Source: Phaeosaccion multiseriatum (taxonomy: Eukaryota > Ochrophyta, other classes). From it: a DNA stretch of 64,000 bases. Location: positions 1,178,001 to 1,242,000 of the forward strand of contig OZ218954.1 of assembly GCA_965112735.1 (NCBI GenBank). Direction: 5' to 3'. Made by a program: the position numbers and the translations under genes. Under the pieces are notes generated by a model, which was not told the origin of the DNA, did no database searches, and saw only the letters and a list, made by a program, of their open reading frames with translations. Positions 12,110-22,300 of the stretch are shown here, piece after piece (position 1 is the stretch's first letter; each line of letters begins with the position of its first letter).

Positions 12110-12615
12110 AGGGGTGGCGGCCTGGGCCTGGCAAGGGGTGATGCAGGGCCTGGTAAGGGGTGATACAGCATCACAACGGCCAGCGGGAGGGAGGGAGGGA
12201 GGGACCCAGTCAGTCGGCAGGGACAAGTCGGCGGGGGGCTGTCAGCAGGCGCCAAATAGCCCGCTCAGTAGTAATGGTTGGTAGGAGAGCTGATTAAGGA
12301 AGAAGGCTGTGCCGCAGGGTTGACGCGGCATGTATTGATACAGTATGGCCTTTGCGCTCGACGGTTAAAAAGAATGATTAAAAAAATAATTTGGGGCGCC
12401 CGTGGCTTCAGCCTTCGATTCACATCACGCTCCTGCTGCCTGTGCACTTCGCGCGCTCGCTGTTCCGCCGAGTCAGTCTGCCATAGGCTGCCATAGGTGG
12501 TGTCTCTTGTATCTCATCCTATCCTGACTTGATCTGTTCCGCCGAGTCAGTCTGCCATAGGCTGCCATAGGTGGTGTCTCTTGTAGCTCATCCTATCCTG
12601 ACTCTCTCCTCTCTC
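12110..12615. other. Convergent intergenic gap
   Basis: Lies between the stop of the secreted protein gene and the stop of the ankyrin gene on the other strand. It contains a three-fold GGCCTGGTAAGGGGTG-like repeat near 12098-12165 and the 74-bp tandem duplication listed separately. I see no gene. Confidence 0.6.
12461..12603. repeat. 74-bp tandem duplication
   Basis: Two copies start at 12461 and 12535 (TGTTCCGCCGAGTCAGTCTG). They are nearly identical over about 69 bp, differing at one position (GTATCTC against GTAGCTC). Confidence 0.93.
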
Positions 12616-14268
12616 CTATAGCCTGCCAGAGAGCTGAAAGGGAGAGGAAGGGGCCCTGTTGCGTGTCAGAAGAGTCGTTTTCCTCCACCCCTCTGTATAT
12701 CCACCTCGCTCAGCCCGGTCAGTGTTATTCCTCCGCCATACTCTCCCCACACCCCACTCCGCGGAATCCTGCTCTCCTTGTTGAGGCCTGGAGAAGGCTG
12801 CTGCCGCCTCTGTGAGCCGCTGCTCAATCTCAGGGCCCAGTCCGTCCCTTCGTGCTACAGCCAAGGCCTTGTCCACAGAGGCGTCGGCCGAGAGGAGCTG
12901 CCGCGCAGTGCCGTGGCGGTCGTTGTAGATGGCGGCAAGCAAAGGGGTGAAGCCGTTAGCCCTCTGGGCGTCAATGGGGGATCCGGCGGAGAGAAGGCGA
13001 GCGACCACTGCCTCGTGGCCATTTTGCGCGGCAAGGTGGAGGGGTAAAGTGCCGGAGGTCGTTCCTGCCTCAACCCTTGCTCCCACAGAGAGAAGCCGCT
13101 CCACCACGGCTTCGTGCCCTCCTTGAGACGCAAAGTGCAGAGGAGTGAACCCCTTGATGTTATACGCCCAGGCGTCTGCTCCGGCCATCAAAAGCTTCTC
13201 CACCACAACCAATTTTCCGCTGCGCGCCGCTGCCATGAGTGGAGTCGCGCCGTCGCTGTTCCTGGCATCCACACAGGCATGCTCATCGAGAAGCTGCTGC
13301 ACAATGGAGGCATGGCCCTCCTGCGAGGATATCCCAAGTGGAGTCACGCCAGTGAAATCCGTACAGTCAATGCAGGCCCGAGCCCTGATGAGCTGCCGCA
13401 CAACGGCCCCATGCCCGTTCTGCGAAGCCTGCCTGAGCGGAGTCCTTCCCTCCGTGTTAGCTTTGTCCACGTCTGCTCCGGCTGAAATGAGCTGCTCGAC
13501 AATGGAGGAATGTCCATTCTGAGCGCTTAGGAGGAGCGGGGTGTTAGCCTTTGCATCGGCTACACTGATACTCGCACGCGCGGAGAGGAGCTGCCGCACG
13601 ATGGAGGAATGCCCTGTTTCGGAGGCGCAGCTCAGAGGCGTCGACCCGGTGAGGTTTTCCTGGTCGACACTTGCTCCGACTTGAAGCAGCCGTCTCATCA
13701 CCTGCTCATGTCCTTTGGTGCTGGCCACCGCGAGTGGCGTGTCCCCATTGGGCCCGCTGCCGCTACTGAATGACGCCCCTTCCTCCAGCAGAAGGTCCAC
13801 GACATCCAACCGACCGAAACAAGCAGCCCATAGCATGGGAGTATAGCCCTGGTTCTCAATGGGCTGCTCCAGACTCGCTTTGCCGTGTCTGGCAACGAGC
13901 CTCTTCACAAGCCCAAACAGAGATCGGAAGCTCTCGCGTCTCTCGAGGGCTTCGTAGAATCTCCGCCCCTGCTGACAGCATACGGTACAACGGGGGGGAG
14001 GAGAGACTTTGGGAGGCGCGCTACGATTCGAATTTGTCGTGCCCAACGCTGAGGCGTCCTCTCCACCTGCCGGTGCCGCTCTAATCTCGTTGTAATGGTC
14101 TCCGCTTGCCCTCCCAACACCCACACCCGCTTGATTACTCACGTTTAATTTGTGCATCTGGAAGCCTCCGCCCATCAGAGACACATGGCGAGGTACGGCT
14201 CCTCTTCCCTCGGGAGCGATGGCCTCCCGTCGCATGGTGCGCAAGAAGCCGCTCCTTCTACATTCCAT
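12616..14268 (-). CDS. Ankyrin-repeat protein
   Basis: A 550-residue frame with about ten ankyrin repeats (motifs such as GYTPMLWAACFGRLDVVDLL and GFTPLHFASQGGHEAVVERL) between residues about 145 and 475, then a short alpha-helical tail. A two-exon model is likely. The donor AAAC|GTGAGT at 14142 and acceptor CTGTCAG|CAG at 13972 would remove 13972-14142 in phase 0. That joins ...MHKLN to QGRRFYEALERR, the same phase and position as the intron in the ankyrin gene at 24533-25932. The start codon is therefore uncertain (ATGs at 14268, 14232, 14175 and 14160). No catalytic domain is visible. The repeats imply protein binding; the partner is unknown. Confidence 0.82.
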   Translation of the reverse strand: MECRRSGFLRTMRREAIAPEGRGAVPRHVSLMGGGFQMHKLNVSNQAGVGVGRASGDHYNEIRAAPAGGEDASALGTTNSNRSAPPKVSPPPRCTVCCQQGRRFYEALERRESFRSLFGLVKRLVARHGKASLEQPIENQGYTPMLWAACFGRLDVVDLLLEEGASFSSGSGPNGDTPLAVASTKGHEQVMRRLLQVGASVDQENLTGSTPLSCASETGHSSIVRQLLSARASISVADAKANTPLLLSAQNGHSSIVEQLISAGADVDKANTEGRTPLRQASQNGHGAVVRQLIRARACIDCTDFTGVTPLGISSQEGHASIVQQLLDEHACVDARNSDGATPLMAAARSGKLVVVEKLLMAGADAWAYNIKGFTPLHFASQGGHEAVVERLLSVGARVEAGTTSGTLPLHLAAQNGHEAVVARLLSAGSPIDAQRANGFTPLLAAIYNDRHGTARQLLSADASVDKALAVARRDGLGPEIEQRLTEAAAAFSRPQQGEQDSAEWGVGRVWRRNNTDRAERGGYTEGWRKTTLLTRNRAPSSPFQLSGRL

Positions 14269-15562
14269 AGAGAGCGAGCCCCCCTGTCCCTATGAAGTAG
14301 TCTCTCTGCCCTCTCCCTGTGCAGCAGTCTCTCCGCGACCACGGCCCTGCCTCTCATTTGGAGAGCTCAGGTGATAGTATACGAGTGGGCAATCGTTTCT
14401 AAAACTAAAAATAAAGTCCAGGTACATTGCCAAGGGCAGGGCCTAGCGCGGATGAAAGTCAAGCAGAGAATGCTATGAAAATGTGGAGAGAGAGAAGGAA
14501 GCGCTGGCAAGCGTGAACGGAAGGAGAGCCGGGAGACGACAAAAACCGAGTAAATTACTTACGGAGGAAAGATCTCCTGCTAGGAAAGAACTATCGCACG
14601 TCAACACGTGCGCACTATGACCACGTGAAGCCTATGGGCAGATAGAGCTCAGTAGCTCTATAGTCAATGTCCTATGGGCAGACAGAGCTCAGTATAAAAA
14701 ATGTCCCCCTTGAATGGAATGCTCCGAGTAGACACGGCTAAGTCAATGAATCTTCTGTAACTGTAAGACTATCACACACAGATACTGTACTCACTATGGT
14801 TTCGATGAGCGGTGCTTACCGTTTGTCTCGACACGAGCACAACCACCCAGGGCCTAACTATGGTGTGTAGCTAGTGCCATGTTCTGATTATCACAGCTCA
14901 ACTCTACTCAACCCTTCCCTTGTTCAACACTTTCCTTTTTTCTCCTTCTTCCAAAGCGCTGTAGTGTTGCGCCCGCTGGCCTAACCCAAGACTCACCCGC
15001 CCCCCCCCCTCCCCCTTCTTCACTTCCATCTGCCCGCCACAACCTTATACCAACCATCCACCAAACCTGCTGCGTTCTAACCGTAGCTACCACACGTCAC
15101 TCCTCTCCCACCACCCCCGCTCCTCTGCTTGGCTCCGTCCCAGATGATGTGGTCTTCACTCACTCCCAGACATCCGTCACTGACGCCCTAGCTACACGCA
15201 ATTCATCTGCTGCCATTGGCGGTACCTCTCTCCTGTCGTGTCATGATGTACTCTCTCAGTTAGACATCCGACTGGGTGCGGTTTCCTCTTTGGTCGACCC
15301 TGGACAAGGTTACAGTGTGAAATTAGTAATCAGGCCGGCTGGCGCCGGTCATAATCAGTAATCAGACCCGACTGGCGCCATAATCAGTAATCAGGCCGGC
15401 TGGCACCGGCTGTAATCAGCAATCAGGCCGGCTGCGCCGGCCGTAATCAGTAATCAGATAACCTTGTCCAGGGCCGATCTTTGGGTCTCAGAGTCATCGT
15501 TGCCTCAGAGTCATCGTTGCCCCACCACCATCTGCGGCTCGGTGGCGTTGCGCACCCTTCCC
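14269..15562. other. Gene-poor stretch between ankyrin gene and ankyrin pseudogene
   Basis: No supported gene. Around 14626-14700 the phrase CCTATGGGCAGAnAGAGCTC occurs twice, the second copy followed by a TATAAAA-like run (AGTATAAAAAATG). The remainder is pyrimidine-rich on the plus strand (14880-15130). The small frames look random. Confidence 0.5.
15325..15465. repeat. About 33-bp tandem repeat with palindromic core
   Basis: Four imperfect copies of a unit made of TAATCAG and CAGGCCGGCTGGCGCCGG; each copy has a GCCGGCnGGCGCCGGC-like inverted core able to fold. It lies in intergenic DNA just beyond the 3' end of the ankyrin pseudogene. Confidence 0.85.
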
Positions 15563-16451
15563 TCATAGCTCAGCTCTTCCCCTCATTTCCTCCGCCATGC
15601 TCTCCCACGTCTCGCCCCCTACCGCCGAGGGCCTCTCCGGCGGCGGAACCTCGCTCTCCTTGCCGAACGTCTGACCAGTCCGGCGCATCAGATCCAGCGC
15701 GGTTTGGGGCCGGAACAGTGCTGCTGTTGCCTGTCTGAGTGAGAGCTGCCACATCTCGAGGCCCAAGCCAAGCCGTCGTGCCGCAGCCAAAGTCTTGTCC
15801 ACCGAGGCATCGGCCGGGAGGAGCTGCAGCGCTATGACGCTGTGTTCCCTGCAGATGGGGGCAAGCAGAGAGGTGAAGCCGTTCGATCTCTCCGCATCAA
15901 TGGGGGCCCAGTCTGCACAGCAACATGAGGGGCGTCGTACCATCCTTGTCTACGCTGGCTACTACCACTGCATCCGCTGAGAAAAGGCCTTTGGCCACGG
16001 CGTCGTACCCCTTTATAGCGGCGTGGTGAAGAGGAGTGAAACCGTGGATAAGCTTGCCTACCCCTGGCAAGTGTCCATAAAACGCAGCTAGCCGAAGCGC
16101 CCTGATTACCCCTCCAAGTCCCCATGCCCGCTTTGCGCCGCCATTTTTGGAGTGGAGTCCTTCCTTCGATGACAGCTTCGTCCATGTCCTATCATGAGTG
16201 AGCAAGGCCGGAGACGCGAAGGGACTATCCTGGTCGACAGGAGCCCCGAACTCCAGCAGCCGTCCGACAAGTAGGTGATGCCCATGTGAGCTGGGGCCAT
16301 TGCGAGCGGCGTGTTCCCGAAGTGCCCCACTGGGGTGCTGAATGAGGCCCCAAAGCTGCCTTCCCAACCCACCCTGCCCCAGCCTTCGTCTCACCGAACA
16401 AATGCAGGTACCAAAACATGCGCTGTACTCTGCGTCTCGGAGGACAAGCAA
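15563..16451 (-). pseudogene. Decayed ankyrin-repeat gene, relative of 12616-14268
   Basis: Two overlapping frames hold ankyrin-like pieces in the wrong phase to each other. The frame at 15897-16451 contains GFTPLHHAAIKGYDAVAKGL. The frame at 15563-15943 contains APIDAERSNGFTSLLAPI and LLPADASVDKTLAAARR. The latter closely follows the C-terminal repeats and tail of the gene at 12616-14268 (SPIDAQRANGFTPLLAAI, LLSADASVDKALAVARR). The strand is the same, the order is tandem, and frameshifts lie between fragments. It is best read as a tandem duplicate that has lost its reading frame. A heavily spliced live gene is possible but less likely. Confidence 0.72.
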
Positions 16452-18607
16452 AGGCCAAGGGAGTTCATTTCAAGTATTGGGGTGTACCGACACCCAATGT
16501 GGTGAAGCTGGGCCCTTTTCCCTCCAACATCACTTTGGAAGCGAGGAAATGGGAGATGGAAGCTGTGGGGCGACACGTGGATGAGTGGTACGAAGAGGGC
16601 GTCAGAAAGGCGTCAGGCACTAGGGAAAAGCATCAGCTCCTCCTCCTCAAGGCCATCCTGAGCAGCGTCGATCTTAAAAAAGGGTCTCAGGGGAAAGGCT
16701 CCACTCCTCTTCACGTCTTGGCCGAGCGCTTAGCTGGCGAGGGCCAGGACGACACTATAGCTCTTGATGGACGTGGTACCCTCGGAAAGCAGGGCAGACA
16801 GGTGCGGGAAAGCGTCCACTTACTGAAGAACTGCGGTGTCGATCTCGACTCTAAACGCAAGAGCGATGGAGCTACCGCGCTGGCGCTCGCAGCTGGCAAG
16901 GGGTGTCGCGACTTGGTAGAGAGCCTCGTAGAGGCAGGCGCGGACGTGAACTTGGAGAGCAAGCACCATGGTGCGATGTTGACTCCTCTGGCCTGTGCTG
17001 CGCGGACGGGTGGCTTCGGCATCGTGAGGTACTTGCTGAAGCATGACGCGAGATGGAGGGGCAGCGAAGCCTTGCACCACGCAGCGGCTTCTGGGAGTTA
17101 CGGGAGTGTGAAGCGGCTCATCAAGGATGGGGCCGACCCGAGTGAGGTGGCCAAGGACGGTCGTACGCCGGCCCAGTGGTGCTTCCCCCTTTGGCGGGAG
17201 GAGAAGACCGAGCGAGGCCTGGAGAGGGCAAAGGCTCTGTCTTGCCTGCTGAAGAACGGCGCCGACGTGCACATACGAGAGGAGAATGATGAGTCTGTCT
17301 ACACTCTGCTGCACTCTGCGGCGGGCTTGGGTGACCATGCCTGCATCCCCGTGCTTATCAAGGCGGGACTGGAGGTCGACGTTAGGGACAACAACCACTT
17401 CACCCCGCTTCACTGGGCAAGCTTTGCGGGTCGCGTGGGCTCTGTGAAGGAGCTTATCGCCAACAACGCCTGCCTCGACGTAGCGGATGCGCGGGGCCTC
17501 ACCCCCCTCATGTTCGTTGTGATGAAAGGCCGAGAGGAGGTCGCGGTCGAGCTGATACGAGGTGGCGCTTCGGTCCTGGCCAAGGCAGATGCGTCGGTCA
17601 CGGCACTGCACTTGGCCGCGGCTTTGGGCGACATCAAGATGGCCTATCTGCTCGTGGAGGCCGGGGCCGATATGGACGCCTTGTCCGATGCGGGGCAGTC
17701 TCCTTTGGCAGTGTGCGTGTGCCCTGACGAGGATAGAGAACCCGTGCTTGCGCTTCTGTTCTTTCACATTCGCAAGACTGGGGGGATGGAGGAGAGGACA
17801 AAGGTGGCCACCTTCCTACTCAAGGTGGGTGCCTCTGTGAGCGAAGAAGTAATCCGTGCAGCCGTGAAGAGCGGAATGGGGCACGTGTTCGCCAATGTCT
17901 TCAACAAGGGCAGGGAGGAGCTTCACGCCGTCTCCGAAAGGTTCTGTGCGGCAGCGGATCACTACTCCATGATTGAAGCAGGAGAGGAGGCGAGACCGCC
18001 CGTCACTGTGCGAGTATGGCTAGTGAACAAGCGTGACTTAGAAGGAGAGGTCAGGAGGGGACGGAAGCAGTACTTGCTCAGCCTTCCTTTGGTGGAGCAG
18101 CTCATGGCCAAAGTCGCAGAGAGACGCTCAGGCACGGCCAGGAGCCAAGCCGGGTGCCCAGGGGTGGCGGCTGATGCCGCGATCAAGGTGGGCAGTGATT
18201 CTCGTCGCTCAGCTGTAGCTGCAGCAGCACCTTCCTCGACGGGCATTCTCGCCAACATGCTTCACCCAGCCTTGTTCGGCTTCAAGGGCGATGCGCTCAG
18301 CCAGCAAGGAGGCGAGAGGCTCGGGCAACGGGAGGTGGAGCTGGAGTGCGACGGCGATGACTACACGGAGGAGGGCTTCGAGGCGGTGGTCAGGTTCGTC
18401 ACCACGGGTAGCGTGGAGCAGCTGCTGACCGGACGGATGGAAGGTGGCAAAGCAGGGGAGGGCAGGAATAGGCTGTTATTTGACGCGGAGAGGGCCGTGC
18501 GAGCCCTGCAGGCCGCGGACTTTTTCTCGCTGGAGGGCATGGCGAGGGAGATCGAGGCGCTGATGGGCGAGTACGGCTTCGAGCTGCAGGAGGAGCCTGA
18601 GGCATGA
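16418..18607 (+). CDS. Ankyrin-repeat protein with C-terminal BTB-like domain
   Basis: A 729-residue frame; the ATG at 16556 (MEAVGRHVDEW, residue 47) is the more likely start, because the first 46 residues overlap the neighbouring pseudogene and look unlike protein. Ankyrin repeats occupy about residues 150-460 (STPLHVLAERL, ATALALAAGKGCRDLVESLV, HFTPLHWASFAGRVGSVKEL, VTALHLAAALGDIKMAYLLV). About residues 600-720 resemble a BTB/POZ fold: ILANMLHPALFG, VELECDGDDYTEEGFEAVVR, FVTTGSVEQLL and ALQAADFFSLEGMAREIEAL. Ankyrin-BTB proteins commonly act as CUL3 substrate adaptors; that role is inference. A truncated duplicate lies at 23143-24149. No intron is needed in the conserved part. Confidence 0.85.
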   Translation: MRCTLRLGGQAKAKGVHFKYWGVPTPNVVKLGPFPSNITLEARKWEMEAVGRHVDEWYEEGVRKASGTREKHQLLLLKAILSSVDLKKGSQGKGSTPLHVLAERLAGEGQDDTIALDGRGTLGKQGRQVRESVHLLKNCGVDLDSKRKSDGATALALAAGKGCRDLVESLVEAGADVNLESKHHGAMLTPLACAARTGGFGIVRYLLKHDARWRGSEALHHAAASGSYGSVKRLIKDGADPSEVAKDGRTPAQWCFPLWREEKTERGLERAKALSCLLKNGADVHIREENDESVYTLLHSAAGLGDHACIPVLIKAGLEVDVRDNNHFTPLHWASFAGRVGSVKELIANNACLDVADARGLTPLMFVVMKGREEVAVELIRGGASVLAKADASVTALHLAAALGDIKMAYLLVEAGADMDALSDAGQSPLAVCVCPDEDREPVLALLFFHIRKTGGMEERTKVATFLLKVGASVSEEVIRAAVKSGMGHVFANVFNKGREELHAVSERFCAAADHYSMIEAGEEARPPVTVRVWLVNKRDLEGEVRRGRKQYLLSLPLVEQLMAKVAERRSGTARSQAGCPGVAADAAIKVGSDSRRSAVAAAAPSSTGILANMLHPALFGFKGDALSQQGGERLGQREVELECDGDDYTEEGFEAVVRFVTTGSVEQLLTGRMEGGKAGEGRNRLLFDAERAVRALQAADFFSLEGMAREIEALMGEYGFELQEEPEA

Positions 18608-19037
18608 TGACCGACCATCACGTGGAGTGGACAGGGGCAGGAGGGACGGCTTCGCTCGGGAACATTGCACGGCCGAGCTGCTGGAGCAAGGCGAGTGGGT
18701 GGGGCGGACCACGGGGAAGCAGTAGGGGTGAAGAGTACATAGGTAATGTTGGGTTTTAGAGCCAAAGAGGGACCCGCGACTAGTAGGGTTAAAAGAGTTA
18801 GGGGGGTTCGATACTCATCTCTCATCCATCCTTCTCTCTCCATGCTCTACATGTTTTTGTTTTTAAATGGTACCATTGCTCAGAACATACTCTTGCTCTC
18901 GCTCTACGGGCATACACGTGTATCTATAGGGCCATGTCGCTTTCTGCGAAATGCCTCTCGCTCTCACAACGGTGTGTATGCTACACGGCCGTGCATGTCT
19001 TACGAAATTGCCTCGGCCTTCGAATGTAAAATGACGT

Positions 19038-19104
<67 letters not shown>

Positions 19105-19313
19105 CGCCGAGACAAGACTCGACGTTTGCCTCCTTCTCTCCTCCCACTGCACAACTGCACAGCTCTCCCAAGAGGTGGCGGCGGGTGCCCTCCTGCGGGG
19201 CGGCTCTGTATGCTTCGCTCGTCTCCTTTCTGCCTTGAGCGTATGATAACGCACCTTCTGATGATCAAATCAATGGTGCCCCACAGCACCAGCCGCGCTT
19301 CATTCCACTCCTC
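18608..19313. other. Convergent intergenic region with (TG)n tract
   Basis: Separates the ankyrin-BTB stop (plus) from the stop of the 1254-residue gene (minus). A perfect (TG)n tract spans about 19039-19101. No gene or RNA is recognised. Frames crossing the tract are (VC)n or (TH)n artefacts. Confidence 0.6.
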
Positions 19314-22300
19314 TTACTCTCTAAGCATCGCAAAAGGGCTCCCTCCCCCCCCCCCGGGGCCGCCTTGTTCCCCACTCGGTCTGCGAGGGCTCGACGCCGC
19401 CAACTGCAGAAGGGCCAGAGCTCCAACCGCTGTAGTAAGCGAGGCCAGCGGGGCCGTACCGCAGAAGCTGCTGCTGCTGCTCGAGAACAGGCAGGCATCT
19501 GCTTCCCTCGCTCTGCGCTGTGCATCGCATTGGCCTCCTCCCCTTGCTTCTCTTTCTCGTCCTCCCCCCCCCCCCCCCCCTGAAGTTGCTCCCCTTCCTC
19601 GTCCACGTCGCTCTCCTCCGCCTCCAGCTCCTCTTGCTCCTCTTGCTCCTCCTCCTCCTTCTCCTCCTCCTTGCGTCCCTCCTACCGCCCTGGCCGTGTC
19701 TCCCTGCCTCTTCCTCGCCGACCTTTTGACCTCTCTCCGCTGTGGCTGCTCGGCAGACTTTGTTGTGGCTGCGCCCTTCTGCTGTCTTCTCTGTACGCTC
19801 CCACACGCCCTCGGATCGCTGCCACCCCCCTCATCACGTCCCGACCTTGCCCCCCCTCCTCCTCCTCCTCCTCCTCGCTGCGGCAGCGACACAGACACAG
19901 ACACAGACCTCGAGGGATCAATAGGCGTCCTCGCATCCCTGGCCCGCTCGTGCACGTACCCGGCCATTGAGGGAGCCAACTCGCAAGCACGTATGCTCGG
20001 GCGGCGGCTTCGCTGAGAGGGAGTGCCCTTCTCGCCCGTCTGGCTACTGGCATACTCCCTCGCCACTAGCAAGGAGCGCTGCTTCACTCGCTCGTACGAA
20101 GAGTAAGCCGCTGCCAGGGTCGAGAGGGGCTCCGTCAAGCCCTTTGCCAAGGTTGATGCCGGGTCTGTCTTCTCGGGCGTGTGCGCGATCGCAGAAGAGA
20201 GAGGGCGGCTGCCTGTGGACTGGTGGCTGACTGTGGCGGTGGAACGGGCAGCGCTGCGCGCCGCTGGTGGCAGGGCGGCTGCCCCCCTCTCGGGAGGAAG
20301 ACGCTGCCTCTTGTTTGCCTCTGCGGCAGGAAGCTCTTGCCCCCGCTTCCTCTTCGCCTCCTCCGTCCTCCTCCTGTCAGAAGTCTGCCACTGCATCGCC
20401 CCATCCGAAGCAGCCACTTGGCGTGGCTCAGTAGCGAGACGTAAGCCTCGCTGATGGGCCTCAGGGCCTCCGGTCGTACGTACATGGCTGCCGCCGTGGC
20501 TGTATCGAGTACCAGCAGGAGTGGGAGAAGCAAGAGGAGCGTCCTGCTGAGGGGCGGCGCGGCCGCCCACCGCGATTGATGCGTTCGCCTCCCCTGCCTG
20601 CCCCGCCCTCCCCGCCTCCGCACGCCTCTCCAAAGGCGGCCAATGCTGTTGGCGCTCCGGCTCCTTCTTTCTCTCGTCCTTCTGCCCTGCTGCCGGCGGC
20701 ACCGCTACGCGATGAGTGGCAGACACGGAGGGGCACCCTGAGGTGGTGACGTTGGCTGTGGTTGTGGCTGCGGCTGCGGCTCCGGCTGTGGCTGTGGTGG
20801 CGTCCGGGAAGGGAAGAGGAGGATTGATCTCCACCTCAGGCCGCTGCTTGCGCTCTCGCGGAGCTTGCCACGGTGGCGCGGGCGTGCGTGCATCCCTCGC
20901 TCTCTCCTTGACGTACCCGGCGAGGGAGCGGCCCTCGTACTCTCCGTGGAGGGTGCTGGCCCGTGCCTGCCTGCGCGGTCGCTGCCCCTCCGCGGCGGAG
21001 GGTGTGGCTGTCAGCGTAGCAGGAGAGCGGCCCGTTGTCCCTCTCTTAGGAGGAGGCCTTTGCCTGGCGACGGCGGAGGCTTCTTCTGGGGCTCGTGGTG
21101 CTGCCAGTGTCGCTGACGAAGCTGCTTGCGCCCTTCCCTGTGCAGGAGCCAGAAGAGCTCCACCAGCGGCTTGCTGACCAGCCTTCCCTCCTCCTGCTGC
21201 TGCCGTTGCCACTGCTGTTGCTGCTGCTACTACTACTGCTGCTGTTGCTGGTGCTGGTGCGGTTGCTGCTGCTGTCACGTGTGCTGTAGTCGCCTTTTGC
21301 ACAGTGGAGAGTGAGGACTGGGTCGCCACATCGCCGCTGACACGGGCAGTGCTGCCAATCTGTAGCTGCGGGACAGCGGGAGCGCATGGAACGGTGGGGG
21401 CGGTGGGCAGAGGAGCCGGACTCCGAGTGGTCCGCTGCTCTCTTGGCGCAAGCCGATCGTTGCTGAGGTGGGCTGCTGAGGCCGCATCCTGAGAGGCGCT
21501 GCTGCTCACCCGCTCCGTTGGAGGGTAGAGCGATTGAAGTGGCGCGATAGCCACGGGGCTCTCACCATCGCTCGGTCCTGCTCCTCCTCGTCCTCCTCTT
21601 GGTTCTCGCCGCCGGCCTCCTCCCCGCCCTTGCTTCACTCCAAGCCGTGGCGGCGGCGACACAGACACAGACCTCGAGGGATCAATAGGCGTTCGCGCGT
21701 CCCTGGCCCGCTCGTGCACATACCCGGCCATTGAGGGAGCCAAGCCGTAAGCGCGCATGCTCGGGCGGCGGCTTCGCTGAGACCGACGATCGGAATCGGC
21801 GCTAGGGCCAGCTTTCGTGTCAAACAGTCGCACTCCCACTGTGCTGCTCGCCGTAGTAGTGGAGGTAGGAGGAGCAGTGGTGCTGGTGATCACCCCCAAC
21901 CGCTTCTTGTCATTGTCGCTGTTGCTGCTGAGCAAACTGCCCCCTGGCGGGTCCCGAGTCGGGGCAGCAGGCGGAGAGGGGCAGCGCCGATGGGGTGGGG
22001 TCTGAGGAAGCATTTTTCTCCCCTCTTGGACCCTGTCCTCGGCTCCTTCTGCGGTGAGAACCTTGCGCGATGTCGCTACGACTTGTGCTCGATGGTCCGG
22101 CTCCCTGGAGGCATGTTCTGCTCTCCTGTATTGGCTTCCACCTGCCCTCTTCTCCTGACACGGCGGGGCCTGCCCAAGTAGCCCGGGCCTTCTCTTCGAG
22201 AGCTTGAGCGAGTGGCCGTCATCTTCTTGCTCTGCTGGTACCCCCGTGACATTGCCTCCCCTGCTGTCCATGGTGGTCCTGTCGTCTTGTTGTGGGCGGG

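Noticed and set aside
10899-12255. Long minus-strand frames of poly-Leu and Pro-rich sequence opposite the Gly-rich gene
   Set aside because: Shadows of the GGA repeats. The plus strand has a signal peptide, a spliceable intron and a composed Ser/Asp tail.
19042-20016. A 324-residue plus-strand frame beginning with (VC)n
   Set aside because: It begins in the (TG)n tract and overlaps the better supported minus-strand gene with conserved internal motifs.
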